A stretch of 64,000 bases of DNA from Haematococcus lacustris. Its lineage: Eukaryota > Chlorophyta > Chlorophyceae > Chlamydomonadales > Haematococcaceae. Below the pieces are notes generated by a model. That model worked only from the letters and a program-made list of their open reading frames with translations. It was not told the DNA's origin and did no database searches. Where the stretch lies: positions 186,001 to 250,000 of the forward strand of contig JASKMD010000013.1 of the NCBI GenBank assembly GCA_030144725.1. The letters run 5' to 3'. The stretch's first letter is position 1, and the number at the start of each line of letters is the position of its first letter. This document shows positions 30,588 to 41,500 of this stretch, piece after piece. Position numbers and translations under genes: made by a program.

Positions 30588-33431
30588 TCACTGCTCGACC
30601 CTGAACCACACCCTGAAGCGGCCAGGAACAGCTCTGCTGTACAAGCGGTTGCTGGCCTTGCACTCGGCTCTCTCGACCCTGTTTTCGCGGAGCAGCTGAT
30701 CATGATGGGGGATGATGGTGACAGCTAGGTGCTGAGCCCAGCGCTCCTTGCCCAGCTGCTTCAGAGCCTTGAACATGGGCACAGAGCAGGACCCATACAC
30801 TCGGCGCAACATGACATGCGTGACTGTGGGCATGCTCTGCACTAGCTGGCGCCATAACTTCAGGGAAGGGCACATGTTGCCAGCACAGAACTCAAGCGCA
30901 GTGCAGCCCTTGCACAGCTGAGCCATGGCTGGGACATCAGCTGCACTGAGACCGTACATCTTGAAGAACACCACCTTCTCTAGGCGACCTGCCAGCGGCT
31001 GCACCAGAGACACCAGTGGCCCCGCCTTGTTGAGCACCATGGCCCATTCTGGAGGGGGGGTGGAGACATGAATGCTGTCGATGCCGAGGTGCAGCACTTT
31101 GATCTTCACTGGCACCTGGCAGGCCTGTGTCAGGTTGAGGACTGCAGCTGCCACCACCTCCCTGACGTTGCCCCTGTCCTCATAGTCATGGCACTTCTCA
31201 TGCTCGTCATCATAGTGACGGTAGTTGCTGAACCGGAGCTTGCCCACCAGCAAGGGCTGGGTGAGGGAGTGAAGGGGCAGGTACGCGGCTGAGATGTAGT
31301 CGAGGGCGCCTGTCACCTCCAACCGCTGCCAGCTGCAAGCCCTCTCCGCCCTTGACTCAGTCAGACAGTTCACTGACTTGAGTTGCAGGCTGGTGAGCTG
31401 GGTGGCGGCCAGGAGTGCATCAAGGTCCTGCTGGATACTGAGTTCTGCATGGGGAAGCTGCAGGGTACGCAGCCTGGGCAGCGCCGGCAGCAGCAGTGGC
31501 AGGCCACTAGTACACGAAAGACCCTTGACTGTTAGCACCTCTAGCTCAGGTGGCAGCCCCAGTGACTTCAGGAAGGAAACAACGTCCCTGCTGCGCCGGT
31601 CACCGATGTCCAAGCTCAGCTGCTTGAGCCTGATGCCACGGAACAGGCTGTCTGGAGGCACTGCGCCTGGCTGCTCAGGCTGCTCCAGCTCCGCGACTGT
31701 GGCGCTGGATAGGTCCAGCTGCTGCAGCTGCAGGGCCAGCTGTGGGTGGCTGAGCAGGCTGGCCAGGCCAATGCGGGTGACAGAGTAGCCATGAAGGGAC
31801 AGGGCGGTCATGCTGGGGAAGCTGTCCAGCAGACACTGAGCAATGTCAGGGGAGCAGTCCAGATCCACCGTGGTTGGGAAGTCCAGGTCACTGCCGCGGT
31901 CGCTGTCTGCGCCACCGTACATGGCTTGTTCGTAGCTATCACTGTCACTGTCATCATCGCTGTCATTGGCGCGCAGGGAGGGTCTACAGGCATGGCGAAC
32001 CGCAGAAATGTTGCTCAGCTTGCACGCGTCCACTGACGCACAGACGCCCAGCTTTGCCAGGACAGCGGCTAGCTGTTTAATGTAATTGCCACTCCCCGCT
32101 GTACGCTGGTGCAGGCTCAAGTCCAGCTTGGTCGTTCTGGCCCGCAGGGTTGCGAGAAAGCGGGCAGTGAGCAGCTGGCTGAATCTCTGAGAGTCTAGCG
32201 GGATGCGGAAGGCTGGAGCGTGGATGTTATGAGAGATGCTACTCCTCACCGTGTCATTGTTATTATAACCTAACAAACAAAACCGATAATTCATAGTATT
32301 TGTGATGGCTTGACGATGTTGTTTTCTATGGCTAAGAAAAAAAGACGAACCGTGCCTAGGCCAGTGCCGGAGGACCCGGACGGTGACATTGAGGACCGCG
32401 ACGAGGCACTACAGCCGGACCTCACCGAGGCGCAGCAAAATAGAAAGGTTTCCGGAGAGGCCCGCGCTGCCCGCGATAGGGATAACACATACCACGGCCG
32501 TAAATGCAAGCTAGCCCACCTCACCGACCACCTCCCGCAAGAGCTTTGGGATGCCTTCCTGGCCGACGCTGTGCAGCCACGAGTGGAGGCCATCAGCGAG
32601 CGTGGGGTGCTCGCCAGCCTGCTGTTGGGCTTACTCGTGCGCGGCTTGTTTACAATTCACGTATGAGCTCAACAAGCTACAACATCAGGTAAGCAATGAT
32701 CAGACAATGCACATGTACATGGCTGCAACATATCCCACATGAGGTGACACATGACATGGCACATGACTTGACTCAATGCATTTCCCACACCATGTGCAGG
32801 TTCTACGACCGGGACGTCTCAGCCGCTCTGAACATCCGCCGCTGTGCAGTCGGCCCAGGGCCACGCCCCACCGAGCTGTGCTACTGGGATGGCCGCCCAG
32901 CCATGCCAAAGCCAGGCCGGCCAGGCCAGGAGTGGGTTTACTTGCGTGACAAGGCCCTGTTGCGTAAGTGGCGGCGCAAGTGGCGGCGATAGCCAGCTAC
33001 AGCAAGACAATCCATTAAAACAAGATACCAAACCCCTCACGAAGGGGATGTGTGTGAGTAAGAGCTATAGAGTAGGGTAGAGCTCTTGCTAGTAGTAGCC
33101 TGGAGGCACACACACCAGAAGGCTGAGCTGAAGTGGGCATTAGGCACACTGTCAGTAGCCTTTACAACAGCGATCTCGCAGCCTGTGTTTGATTACAACT
33201 CATGCTTTATTTTGGTGTTGCATGAGGGCTGTAGGGATTAAAACTTGGAGCGTGGAGAAGGTTTGCTTTGGAGAAGGCCCGGCAGGTGAGGGATAGCGCA
33301 TCTCCAGCCCCCAGCTGGACAGCCCGGAACGCAATGTTATCTAGCAAAGCAGCCGGCACGGCCAGCAGTGTGGTGGCTGATACCGATGGCCCCGCTACTG
33401 ACTGCTTGTTGCGCGTGATGCGCCTGCTCAT
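30588..33431 (-). CDS. F-box-like, leucine-rich-repeat protein split by a transposon remnant
   Basis: Exon 1 (33431-33245) carries an F-box-like helix set: TLLAVPAALLDNIAFRAV followed by ALSLTCRAFSKANLLHAP. Exon 2 (32212-30588) carries leucine-rich repeats: MTALSLHGYSVTRIGLASLL, LQQLDLSSATVAEL, LPRLRTLQLPHAELSI and VKIKVLHLGIDSIHV, plus an acidic Asp/Ser tract (NDSDDDSDSDSYE). The two parts are separated by a 1.0 kb Fanzor-like insertion. Splicing GT at 33244-33243 to AG at 32214-32213 restores HAP(T)FRIPLDSQRF in frame, giving 603 residues. F-box/LRR proteins usually select substrates for SCF ubiquitin ligases, but the F-box here is weak, so that role is inferred. If splicing fails, the gene is disrupted. 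Confidence 0.68.
32214..32224. repeat. 11-bp duplication at the left edge of the Fanzor-like insertion
   Basis: TGGAGCGTGGA, identical to 33246-33256. On the minus strand both copies read CAC GCT CCA in the same coding frame of the F-box/LRR gene. Confidence 0.8.
32225..33245 (+). mobile_element. Fanzor (TnpB-like)-bearing insertion, 1021 bp
   Basis: Flanked by an 11-bp direct duplication TGGAGCGTGGA. It encodes a degraded Fanzor-like protein on the opposite strand to the host gene. No terminal inverted repeats are obvious. The duplication length would fit a Mutator-like or other 9-11-bp class, which I cannot settle. A short hairpin (CCCCTCACGAAGGGG) lies at about 33033. Confidence 0.65.
32316..32992 (+). 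pseudogene. Fanzor-like nuclease remnant, centre deleted
   Basis: A first frame from ATG 32316 (or 32328, MAKKKRR) encodes a charged N-terminal region ending ASLLLGLLVRGLF, then stops. After a possible intron (gtaagc at 32690 to ag before 32801), a second piece reads FYDRDVSAALNIRRCAVG...RPAMPKPGRPGQEW...RKWRRKWRR and stops at 32992. DRDVSAALNI resembles the last RuvC motif (D with AA.NI) of TnpB/Fanzor proteins, which are RNA-guided nucleases carried by transposons. The RuvC-I/II and zinc-ribbon parts are missing, so this copy is almost certainly inactive. Confidence 0.55.
33246..33256. repeat. 11-bp duplication at the right edge of the Fanzor-like insertion
   Basis: TGGAGCGTGGA, second copy. 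It lies inside exon 1 of the minus-strand F-box/LRR gene. Confidence 0.8.
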
Positions 33432-33990
33432 TGCTGCAGCTGCCTGGCGGTATGAGCCGCACAAATGTCGAACATGGCATCGAACATGGCGCCGAGCATG
33501 GCGTCAGCAAAGATGGCAAAAAATGGGGCTGCCGGAATGAAACTAAACGCCAAAGTTGGTGCCAGTCGCCCTCCAGGGCATGGGCCACTAGGGCAAACTA
33601 ACCAGACCAATAGTCAGTGGGGTGCGGGAAGGTTGGAGGGAGAGTGACGTCAAGGGAGTCACAGAGAGGGTAGAAACGAAGGGGTGGGGGTGCGAGAACT
33701 TCCAGCTATGAGGTTTGAGGTGGGCGAGGGGGAAGTCTTGCAGGTGGCTCCAGACGGTAGTAAAGGCAAAAGAAGATGAAAAGGAAGGCGAAGACTGTTG
33801 CGGAACAGCCGGCGAACAAGACCATTTGAGCCTGCACATGATGCTGGTAGTAAGTCCACATAGCACCACAGTGCTCCTGCAAATAGGTCGCAAGCTGCTG
33901 CTTCTGCTGCTTGCGCTGATCTGCTGGCTATGCAGACCTGCCAGAAGGGGCAATGTGTCCCAGGTCCCCAGACGAGCTAGCACATCCTGG
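33432..33990. other. 5' flank of the F-box/LRR gene
   Basis: The promoter of the minus-strand gene should be here. The frames present are short and unconvincing, apart from possible 3' sequence of the unidentified gene on the right. Confidence 0.4.
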
Positions 33991-35474
33991 GTGTGGCGGT
34001 AGAGCTCAAAAGCGTGCAGGCCGTCATCCTTGCTGGCCCACATGAGCTCGGGCACCAAGAAGCTCTCCCCAACCGCAAGGGACGGGGAAGGCGTGGGCGA
34101 TCTAAAATCATCGGAGAAGGCACGGCCCCAGCCCCAGCCCCAGCCCCAGCCCCAGCCCCAGCCCCAGCCCCAGCCCCAGCCCCAGCCCCAGCCCCAGCCC
34201 CAGCCCCAGCCCCAGCCCCAGCCCCAGCCTTAGCCCCAGTCCCAGTCCCAGCCCCAGCCCCAGCCCCAGCCCCAACCCCACCACCAGGCCTCTGCTCCCA
34301 GCCTTCTGGCAGGTGCTGCGTGGTGACTGCTGCTGTCATTCGCAATACGAGCACCTTGCCATGGCGATCGCATGTGCACCCATCAAATTGCAGGTGTATT
34401 GCCTTTGCGCGCAATAGTTGGTCTGAAAGCAGGTAGCAAAGACATGCGGTTATTCCCAGCCTCGGCCCCCCCTCAGCCCCCCCCTCCCACCCCCTCGCAC
34501 TCCCTTCCACCCCCTTCCACTCTCTCCCAGCCCCTTCCCACACACGCCACCCTGCCTTCCCATTTGCATCTTACCAAGGGTCTTGCGCCGCATGTAGGGC
34601 ACTCCTCGTAGTGACAGCCCCGCCTATAGTTCTCCGACCTCTACTAGCGACAGCCCAGCACCTAGCGCAAGCTACGACTCTTTCGCCGCATGTAGGTGGA
34701 CACGATGTGGAATTCACGCCCAAATGTGGATGTCTTGCCTGGCCGGTGTGGGTTGGGGAGGACGCACTGCTCAGAGACGAAGAATTGTTGGCACTTGGAG
34801 AGGGCACGGCGGCTGACACGGGTCTCTAGATGCAACCTGACGGTGCTCAAGCAGTGGTGAGCATTATAGGGTACAGTCCTCGCTGCTGGCCTCCCCACAG
34901 GCGCCTCTTGAGTTGGAATGAAGATGTCTGTTGGTGAGGGTGAGAGGCCGGCTGGGCTGAGTTGCTCTGCCATGCTGCCCATGGGCCGGCCATGGCCATC
35001 CAGCCTTCCGTAGCCAGCCTCTGCATACCGCTTCAACACCTCCACTGAGACGGGGTGCTGCTCCAAAACCAGAAGCTGCTGCCTCTGCTTGCAGGTGAGT
35101 GGGGAGTGGTGGGGGCGGCGGTTGTGCCGGTAGATACGCACCTGACCCTAGAGGCGGCGTCGAGCAGCCCGTAGGGAGTGATTGGTAGTTGCCGCTCTGG
35201 ATGCCACCTGCTGCAAAGCCGTGTGCTCACCCTGCAGGCGTTGGTGTGCTGCCTGCAGGTCGTCTAAGTCGCCCTGCAACCCATCCACGGCGCCCATGAG
35301 GGACTGCTCCACATCCCGCAGCCTCTGCACCTCAGCCTGCAGGTCACGGTTTGTCGCTTGTGTCCTACAAGCTGCAGCCTTGATGTTGTTAGGGCAATGC
35401 AGATAGCCAGCCCTTGGCGACTTGTTTAGTGCATAGAGATGAGCACTCTTTGCCTTGCTTAATCTCTTCTTCAT
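33990..35474 (-). pseudogene. Unidentified coiled-coil gene, possibly transposon-derived and broken
   Basis: The ATG at 35474 begins a basic region, then a coiled coil (AEVQRLRDVEQSL, LQGDLDDLQAAHQRLQGEH). A TAG at 35150-35148 interrupts the frame, which then continues in the same frame (RIYRHNRRPHHSPLT...VEVLKRYAEAGYGR...REFHIVSTYMRRK) to a stop at about 34662. Further minus-strand pieces look related: YMRRKTLG before a GT at about 34575, [27 protein letters not shown] near 34330-34430, and FLVPELMWASKDDGLHAFEL near 33990-34060. The FDG...GK style recalls transposase-like RNase H folds, but I cannot name a family. It could be a gene with readthrough or extra introns, or a decaying element. 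Confidence 0.4.
34124..34276. repeat. (CCCCAG)n hexamer
   Basis: About 25 units. On the minus strand it is Gly/Ala-rich and may lie in an intron of the unidentified gene. Confidence 0.93.
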
Positions 35475-36745
35475 GGTTAGGGATCGAGAGGTGGGTGGGT
35501 GAGTGGCTGAGCGGGGCTACGGGCTTGGCTCGGTGGTCAGGGTGATGAGGGGTGATGGATACGGAGATGGGTGAAGGAGAGTTACGGGGGAGATGGGTGA
35601 AGGAGAGGTAGGGGAGAGGTAGGAGGTGAGGAGAAGGAGAGGTAGGGGGGAGGAGGCTGATGGCAGGCTGGGAGGAGGGGCTACTGGGAGCTGGGCGGGG
35701 TAGACGAGGTTGGGAGATGGTGGGTTAAGCTGTGTTGGTGGTGGCCACGTGGCGGAGTGGTAAGCCAAGCTCAGTCGGCTCCTCGTGCACCTGTAGCCAT
35801 CAGCATGTGTACCTTGTAAGAGGTCAATCTTGTCACATACAAACCCAATGATTGAGTTGCATAGTGTCACGGACGCGTTAAAGAGTACGCTACAAAAGAT
35901 ATGTGTGAGGTCAGGCTGTTGATCAATGGTCCAAAACATAAAGCGGATCATAGCTGGAGGGGGTGACTAGTCCCTACTGTGCCGCCCACCATTACAGCGA
36001 TACAGCGCTGCCACACACAAAATCGGGCTCCTTCACATCCTCGCCAAGCGGCCTGCACCATCAGGAAGCTCGCGCAGCCAGGTTTGCCGGACTTCGGTGT
36101 TGTGCGCCACCGACATGTCGTGCATCGCTAACGGATAGCCAAGGACGTAGCTTACCAGTGTAGCTAACCACGCTCTATGATTGGGACACATCCGGGGTCA
36201 CATGTGGCTGCCCACATCGAAAGACTCCGATGGCCATTCCAGTCGAACATTAAGCGCGCATTTCCACATTGCAGCAGACGCAACAAACGTTACATCAAAT
36301 GATTGAGTTGGTGGGTTGCCGTTGCATGAAGATTACCAACCCCATGTTGGAAACGCCTGACATTAAGGGCGTGGCCTGATCCCACCACATACCCTAGGTG
36401 TAGAGGAACCCTTCATCCCCATTCACTGAAGCATGCCCTGAGTCTGTAGCTGTTGGTGTGATCGGTTTTTCTACCGTCCGCGTCCCACCACAGCTCCATT
36501 GTGCAATGCTTTACCCTGGCACATAGACAGGTGAAGTCACAGGCAAACAAAACTCATTCAGCATGGAACAACATGTTTGACTGTGGGTGATCTCACTCAG
36601 CTACTCCAATCAAGTTGAAGCATCGTCGGTCGCACCCTTGATGACTGCAAACCCCACACCGGTGGCAATCGTTTCCCCTAGACCACTGGGCACCTCATCA
36701 AAACCAACAGCTTGATGCTTTATGAGGCTATTGGCCTGTGTAAAC
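35475..36745. other. Unassigned region with a G/A-rich tract
   Basis: 35520-35740 is an irregular purine-rich repeat (ggtgaaggagaggtagggg). The remainder holds no gene that I recognise, but includes the dispersed repeat at about 36325. Confidence 0.45.
36325..36351 (+). repeat. Dispersed repeat, copy B
   Basis: gcatgaagattaccaacccc followed by atgttgg, the same as 16928-16954. Confidence 0.7.
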
Positions 36746-36754
36746 TACTAAGGC

Positions 36755-36949
36755 CTATGCGTTGTTGCGGGACCGGCCATCAATGCCCCGGCGGTACTCT
36801 GCAGCCCGGTGCAGCCGCTGCCTGACCTTGGGCAGCCGGTCCTTGACCCGCTTGTAGCCCTGCTGGCACTCCTTGCCAGGGTCAGGCAGAGCCTCCAAGC
36901 CCTCATAGCTGCACAGCTCCAGGGGGCGCTGCATGCTCTCCCCAATGCG
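36755..36949 (-). pseudogene. C-terminal tail fragment of a TnpB/Fanzor-like protein
   Basis: After a putative acceptor CTTGCAG the minus strand reads RIGESMQRPLELCSYEGLEA, then PGKE, QQGYKRVKDRLPK and RQRLHRAAEYRRGIDG to a stop. The order (RP-ELC, Trp/Tyr-Glu/Asp-Gly, PGK/PGRPGQE, basic tail) parallels the tail of the Fanzor-like remnant at 32801-32992. No upstream domain is visible, so it is an isolated fragment. Confidence 0.42.
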
Positions 36950-36989
36950 CTGCAAGTTCAGGCATCTGTTAGTGTCCCGGTCCAGCCAC

Positions 36990-37130
36990 CTGCCCCATGG
37001 GGTGGACTGGGGTGGGGGGACTGGGGCAGGTGCAGCAGGGAGGGGCTGGGCCTGGGCAGGGGGAGGGGGTCCTGGACAGGGGCAGGGGGAGGGGGGTCCT
37101 GGGCTGGGGGAGGGGGGTTGGGGTGCACCT
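36990..37130. repeat. G-rich low-complexity tract
   Basis: ggggtggggg/ggcagggggaggggg blocks upstream of the TnpB-like tail. No coding support. Confidence 0.6.
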
Positions 37131-37333
37131 CATGGCACCACAATAGGCCCCGCACATACTTAACATGCGGCTGGGCTCCAGGCTGGGCGCACCAGCCGCT
37201 GGATGACCTGGCCTGCTGGGGGTACCCAATCTGCGGGCCTAGGGCGGTCACGTGGCAGGTGCAACTCACATGGCTGGGGGGTGTGCACTGACGAGCTGAC
37301 GGACGGAGCTGGTGCGGGGACATCAGAGGGATT

Positions 37334-37413
37334 CAGCCCCGCACGCCATGCCATCTCGTGGTTGGGTTCGAGTCAATGTCGTATGCAAGCATGCCCTACC
37401 CCTACTGCTACCC
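37334..37413 (+). repeat. 80-bp direct repeat, copy A
   Basis: Begins cagccccgcacgccatgcca. It matches 38045-38124 with about four mismatches in 80. Confidence 0.9.
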
Positions 37414-38044
37414 GTAAGCACTGCTCCCTTCAAAGAAGCAACAGCTGCGCCCGCCCTCACACCACTGTTGATCCATGCCATGCATTATATTCGTCCGGCA
37501 GTCATGCAAGCCAGCTGGCCAGCTGGACCCAGGCCCAACACCCAGGACCCAGCAGCATGCACGGAGGCCGGCCCCCCCCAGCCACCAGGACCCAGTATAC
37601 ACAGGAACCAGGGGCAGGGGCTGCTGCCATGAGGGCGTGCACAGACGAGTCGGTGCGGAACTTGTACGAGGCTAGCTGCTTAGCTTCAGCCTAGCTACTT
37701 AACTGTCAATCCAACCATGCAGTGCCCAGCCACGAATGCATTGCGGTAGGAAAAACAAGAAGCAGAGAAACATGTAGGAGATGTCTGGGCTCTTTTGTGT
37801 GCCCCTTGCCTCGCTGATGCAAAGTTGTTATTCGATTTACAGCGGTCAATGCCCATTGACCATACGACGCTAGCTGCTTAGCTGTGCAAAGCAAGAACAA
37901 CGATTTAACAAGCAACTCACATATGCATTCCCCTCTGCCCCTGCCCTTACCCCGGCCCAGCCTACTGCCCAGCCCATTGACAAGGCCCTGTCACCGTTGT
38001 AACGTTGTACCTTGAGTTGGTACACTGACAGGTGAAGTCGCAGC

Positions 38045-38124
38045 CAGCCCCGCACGCCATGCCATCACGTGGTTGCGTTCGAGTCAATGCCGTATGCAAG
38101 CATGCCCGACCCCTACTGCTACCC
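38045..38124 (+). repeat. 80-bp direct repeat, copy B
   Basis: Second copy of 37334-37413, 711 bp away in the same orientation. No flanking gene. Confidence 0.9.
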
Positions 38125-38182
38125 CTACTGCCTCCAAAGCCATTAAATACACGGACTTCATCCGTTCCCGTTGCCTGCTCCA

Positions 38183-38300
38183 GTTTAAGACCCAGTTCAG
38201 AACACCCCTGGCCAAAGCACGTTCACTTGGCTTTAGTTACTGAGCTGCGGACGCACCTGGTACGAGCTAGAAAGTTGGGCTTGCCCCAGGAACCAAACCG
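38183..38300 (+). repeat. About 120-bp dispersed repeat, copy A
   Basis: Contains gagctgcggacgcacctggt followed by acgagctagaaagttgggct. It aligns with 52873-53000 at roughly three-quarters identity. Confidence 0.75.
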
Positions 38301-38575
38301 CGGCCCTGCCAAGCAGCATTCACAGAGGCCGGGCCGCCCATGCAGAGACCAGCATGCATGTGGTATAGACCTGTCTGGCCATCTAGAGGCGCCATCACAC
38401 TCTTCTGCTCACTCTTGTGTTTGAGTGTGCTCACATGAGAGTGACTGCTGGCCACAGTTGTTTTGCCAGCCCATGTACAGCTTGCTCTCCTGGCACGTCA
38501 GCACCTCACTCTCACACCAGGTCACTCACCCCTACACGAGGTCACACCCAGTGTCACACCAGGTCACACCCAGCG

Positions 38576-41500
38576 TCACACCAGGTCACCCTCCCCAATG
38601 CTTATGGGGTGAGAGCCAATCAGCAGCCTGGCCACCCTCCTCCTGGCCAGGGCCTCAGCTGGTTGAGGGGGGGCTACAGGGGCAGGGCACGCCGCCTCCC
38701 CCCCAGCCCCACCCCACCAGACATGTTCCCCCCCCTCCACCATGCCTGCTGCTGCTGTGCTGCTGCTGGCTGCCATGCCTGCCACTGTTGTGCTGCTGCT
38801 GGTTGGCAAGTGGCTGCTGTGTGGTGCTGGTGCAGCATTGGTCCAGTCTGCCTGACCTGGCCCCGGCCACTGCCCCTGGCTGTGTGGGCTAGGCAAGGCT
38901 GTGCAGCCGCCCAGCTGGCCCGCCCCCGCCACCCCCTGCTGATCCTGCCTCTCCCCCACCCGGCGCAGTGTCAGGCAGGCAGAGGGGGCAGCACACGGCA
39001 GCGCTGCAGGCAGGGGCCGTGGTGCAGCAGGGGGCTCCAGCTCAGCTTGGGCCAGGGCCAGCAGCAGGGAGGGGTCCAGCTGGGGGAGGTCGAGCTGGGA
39101 GGCGGAGTGGGTGGGGGAGGCCATGTTAGGGGGGCTGCTGGTGTGCCGGGGGGAGGTGGAGGGGCGGGGGGGCTGAGGCAAGGCTGGGCCCAGCTCCTGC
39201 AGCCGCTGGCCAGGCGGTAGGGGGCACCTCAGGGGGCTGCCCTGCGGCTGTGCGTGGACCTTGTGGAAGCCTAGCCAAGGCAGGGGGGGGCCAGGGCCCG
39301 GCGGACCTCCCTCAACTGACCCAGGCCCCTCCCCCCCCTGCTGCTCACCCCGCTGCTGCTGAGGCGGCGGCCACCCTGCCTGCTGTCGGCTAGGCCGGCT
39401 GGTTGGGTGGCCGGGCTCATCAGCTGGGAGGGCAGGCTGGGGAGGGGGCGGGGTCATGGCGGCTGCAGGCCCCCCCCCGGCTGGCCTCTGGTGTGAGGGG
39501 GGTGACCCCAGCCCTTGTGCCTGCCCGGCCAGGTTCCCTGTTGGCCCTGGGTGTGTGAGGGTCAGGGGGGTGCTTGCTGCAGCAGCGGCCTGGGCTAGGC
39601 GCAGGGACAGGGAGCGGCGCAGGGGCAGGGGGGAGGGTGGGCCCTCGGGTCCCCCGCCCCCCCCCTCCCACTGCTGCTCCATGCCCAGCTGCGGTAGGGG
39701 TGCGTGCAGGTGTCCGTTCAGGTGCTGGTGGCCAAGGGGCTGGTGCTGCTGCTGCTGCCAGCCAGCCCCCTCCTGCTCCAGGGGCTGCTGCTGCAGGAGG
39801 CGGGCTAGCTGGCCCTGACCAGGAGGGAGCTGGACCTCCCCTGGCCCCCGCCCCGACACATCGCCCCTAGGCCAGGACCCCGGCCCAGGTGTTTCCAAGG
39901 GGTGGCCCCTCGCAGCCTTGGCCTGGGCCCCTGCTCCCCTGCAGCCTGGACCTGCAGCCTGAGGGAGGGGGGCAGGGGGGGGCCGCACGGCCTCTGTCTC
40001 AGCACCTGGCTGCTGGGCAGCTGCTCCCCAGGCGGGCTGGAGGGTAGGGCCTGTTGCAACCTGGCTGCCAGCATTGCCTCGCAAACCCACCATCCTGCTT
40101 GTAGCCGCTGGGTTGCTGGGGTTGTTGGGGGGCGGGGGGCAGGGCGCGTCCAGGCTGCTGTGCACAGCCACCAGGGAGCCGAAGGCAGCGGGGTGAGCCT
40201 CCACAACCCCCACCACCCTCCCACCGCCCCTGCCGGCCCCCATGGCCCTGGCTGCTGCCCCAATGCTGGCGGCAGCCTCCCCCCCCCTCCCTGACCCTGC
40301 CCAGCCCACTCGCTTCACTGCCCCTCCCATCATCGGCAGCACAGCGGCTCTGGCCTCCCCTCCCCCTGCCCCACCTCCGCCTGCCTCCCCTCCCCCTGCC
40401 CCTCCCTCCCCTTCACAGCTTGAGCCACACTGGGCAAAGGGGGGTCCTGCAGCCGCCCAGCCGGCCTCACCCCGCCTGCCCTGCCCCTTGGCCCCCCCAC
40501 AGCCGACCATGTTACCTGGCCCGCCAGCAACCCCCTGACCCGCAGCCTGCATGGGGGCCAGGGCTATAGGGGGGCCATGGGCTGCTGCTGCTGGGGCGAC
40601 TGGGAGGGGGCCCTTGCGGCTGGCGTCATCGCCTGGTGGTGATGGCATGATGTCAGGGGGGCGGGTGGCCCCCCCCTGCCCCCGGACCTTGCCTGGCAGC
40701 AGCTCAATGCCCAGCAGCGCACAGCTGCCCCCCTCCCCTCTTTCGCTGACGCCGTTCATCCTCCTCCCTCCCCCTCTGCTGCTGCTGCTGCAAATCCTTG
40801 CAACTGCCGGTGTGGGCTGTAGCAAAGCAGGTTCCATGTCGGGCACCGCCCCACCACCCTGCTCTGGAGTCATGCCCCCCCTGCCGCTGCTGCTGCTCCC
40901 CGTGCCGCTGCTACTGCTGCTACTGCTGCAGCCGTTTGCGATGCCATTCGCAAAGGCTTGGTGTTGTGATGTCAGCAGCGTGGCAGGCCTTGCAGGCGTC
41001 AGCAGGGGTGGGGGTCCTGCAGGGCTGGGCTGGGAGGTCAGGGGAGCGGGGGGGGGTGCCCTGCCCTCTGGGGGGGCTGCAGCAGCAGCAGCTCCAGGGG
41101 CCCCCTCCCCCCAGCCGGCCCCCCCCCCCCGCATCAGCAGCTGTGGCAGCAGCAGCCGTCACGCAAGGCGCTGCACCCACGCCCCTCCCACTGCTGTCAG
41201 GGGTAGGGGGGGCGGCTGTGGCAGCAGGAGCAGCCACGTTGCTGCTGCTGTCAGTGTTGGAGTCAAGAGCCGGGGCCAGGCTGACAGCAGTAGGCTCGGG
41301 CCTGGGGCGCTGCTTGGGTATGGGTTGGTTGGGCAGTTGGTTTGGCGGTTTGGCGGTTGGTTGGCAGGCACGCGCCTGCACGCTGTCTCTGGCTGCCCCT
41401 GCCACCTCCAGGCCGCCCCCTCGCCCCGCTGCCCCCCACCCACTCTGCTGCTGCTCCTGCTCCCGTCCCTGCTCCTGCCGCCGCTGCTCCTGCTGCTTCA

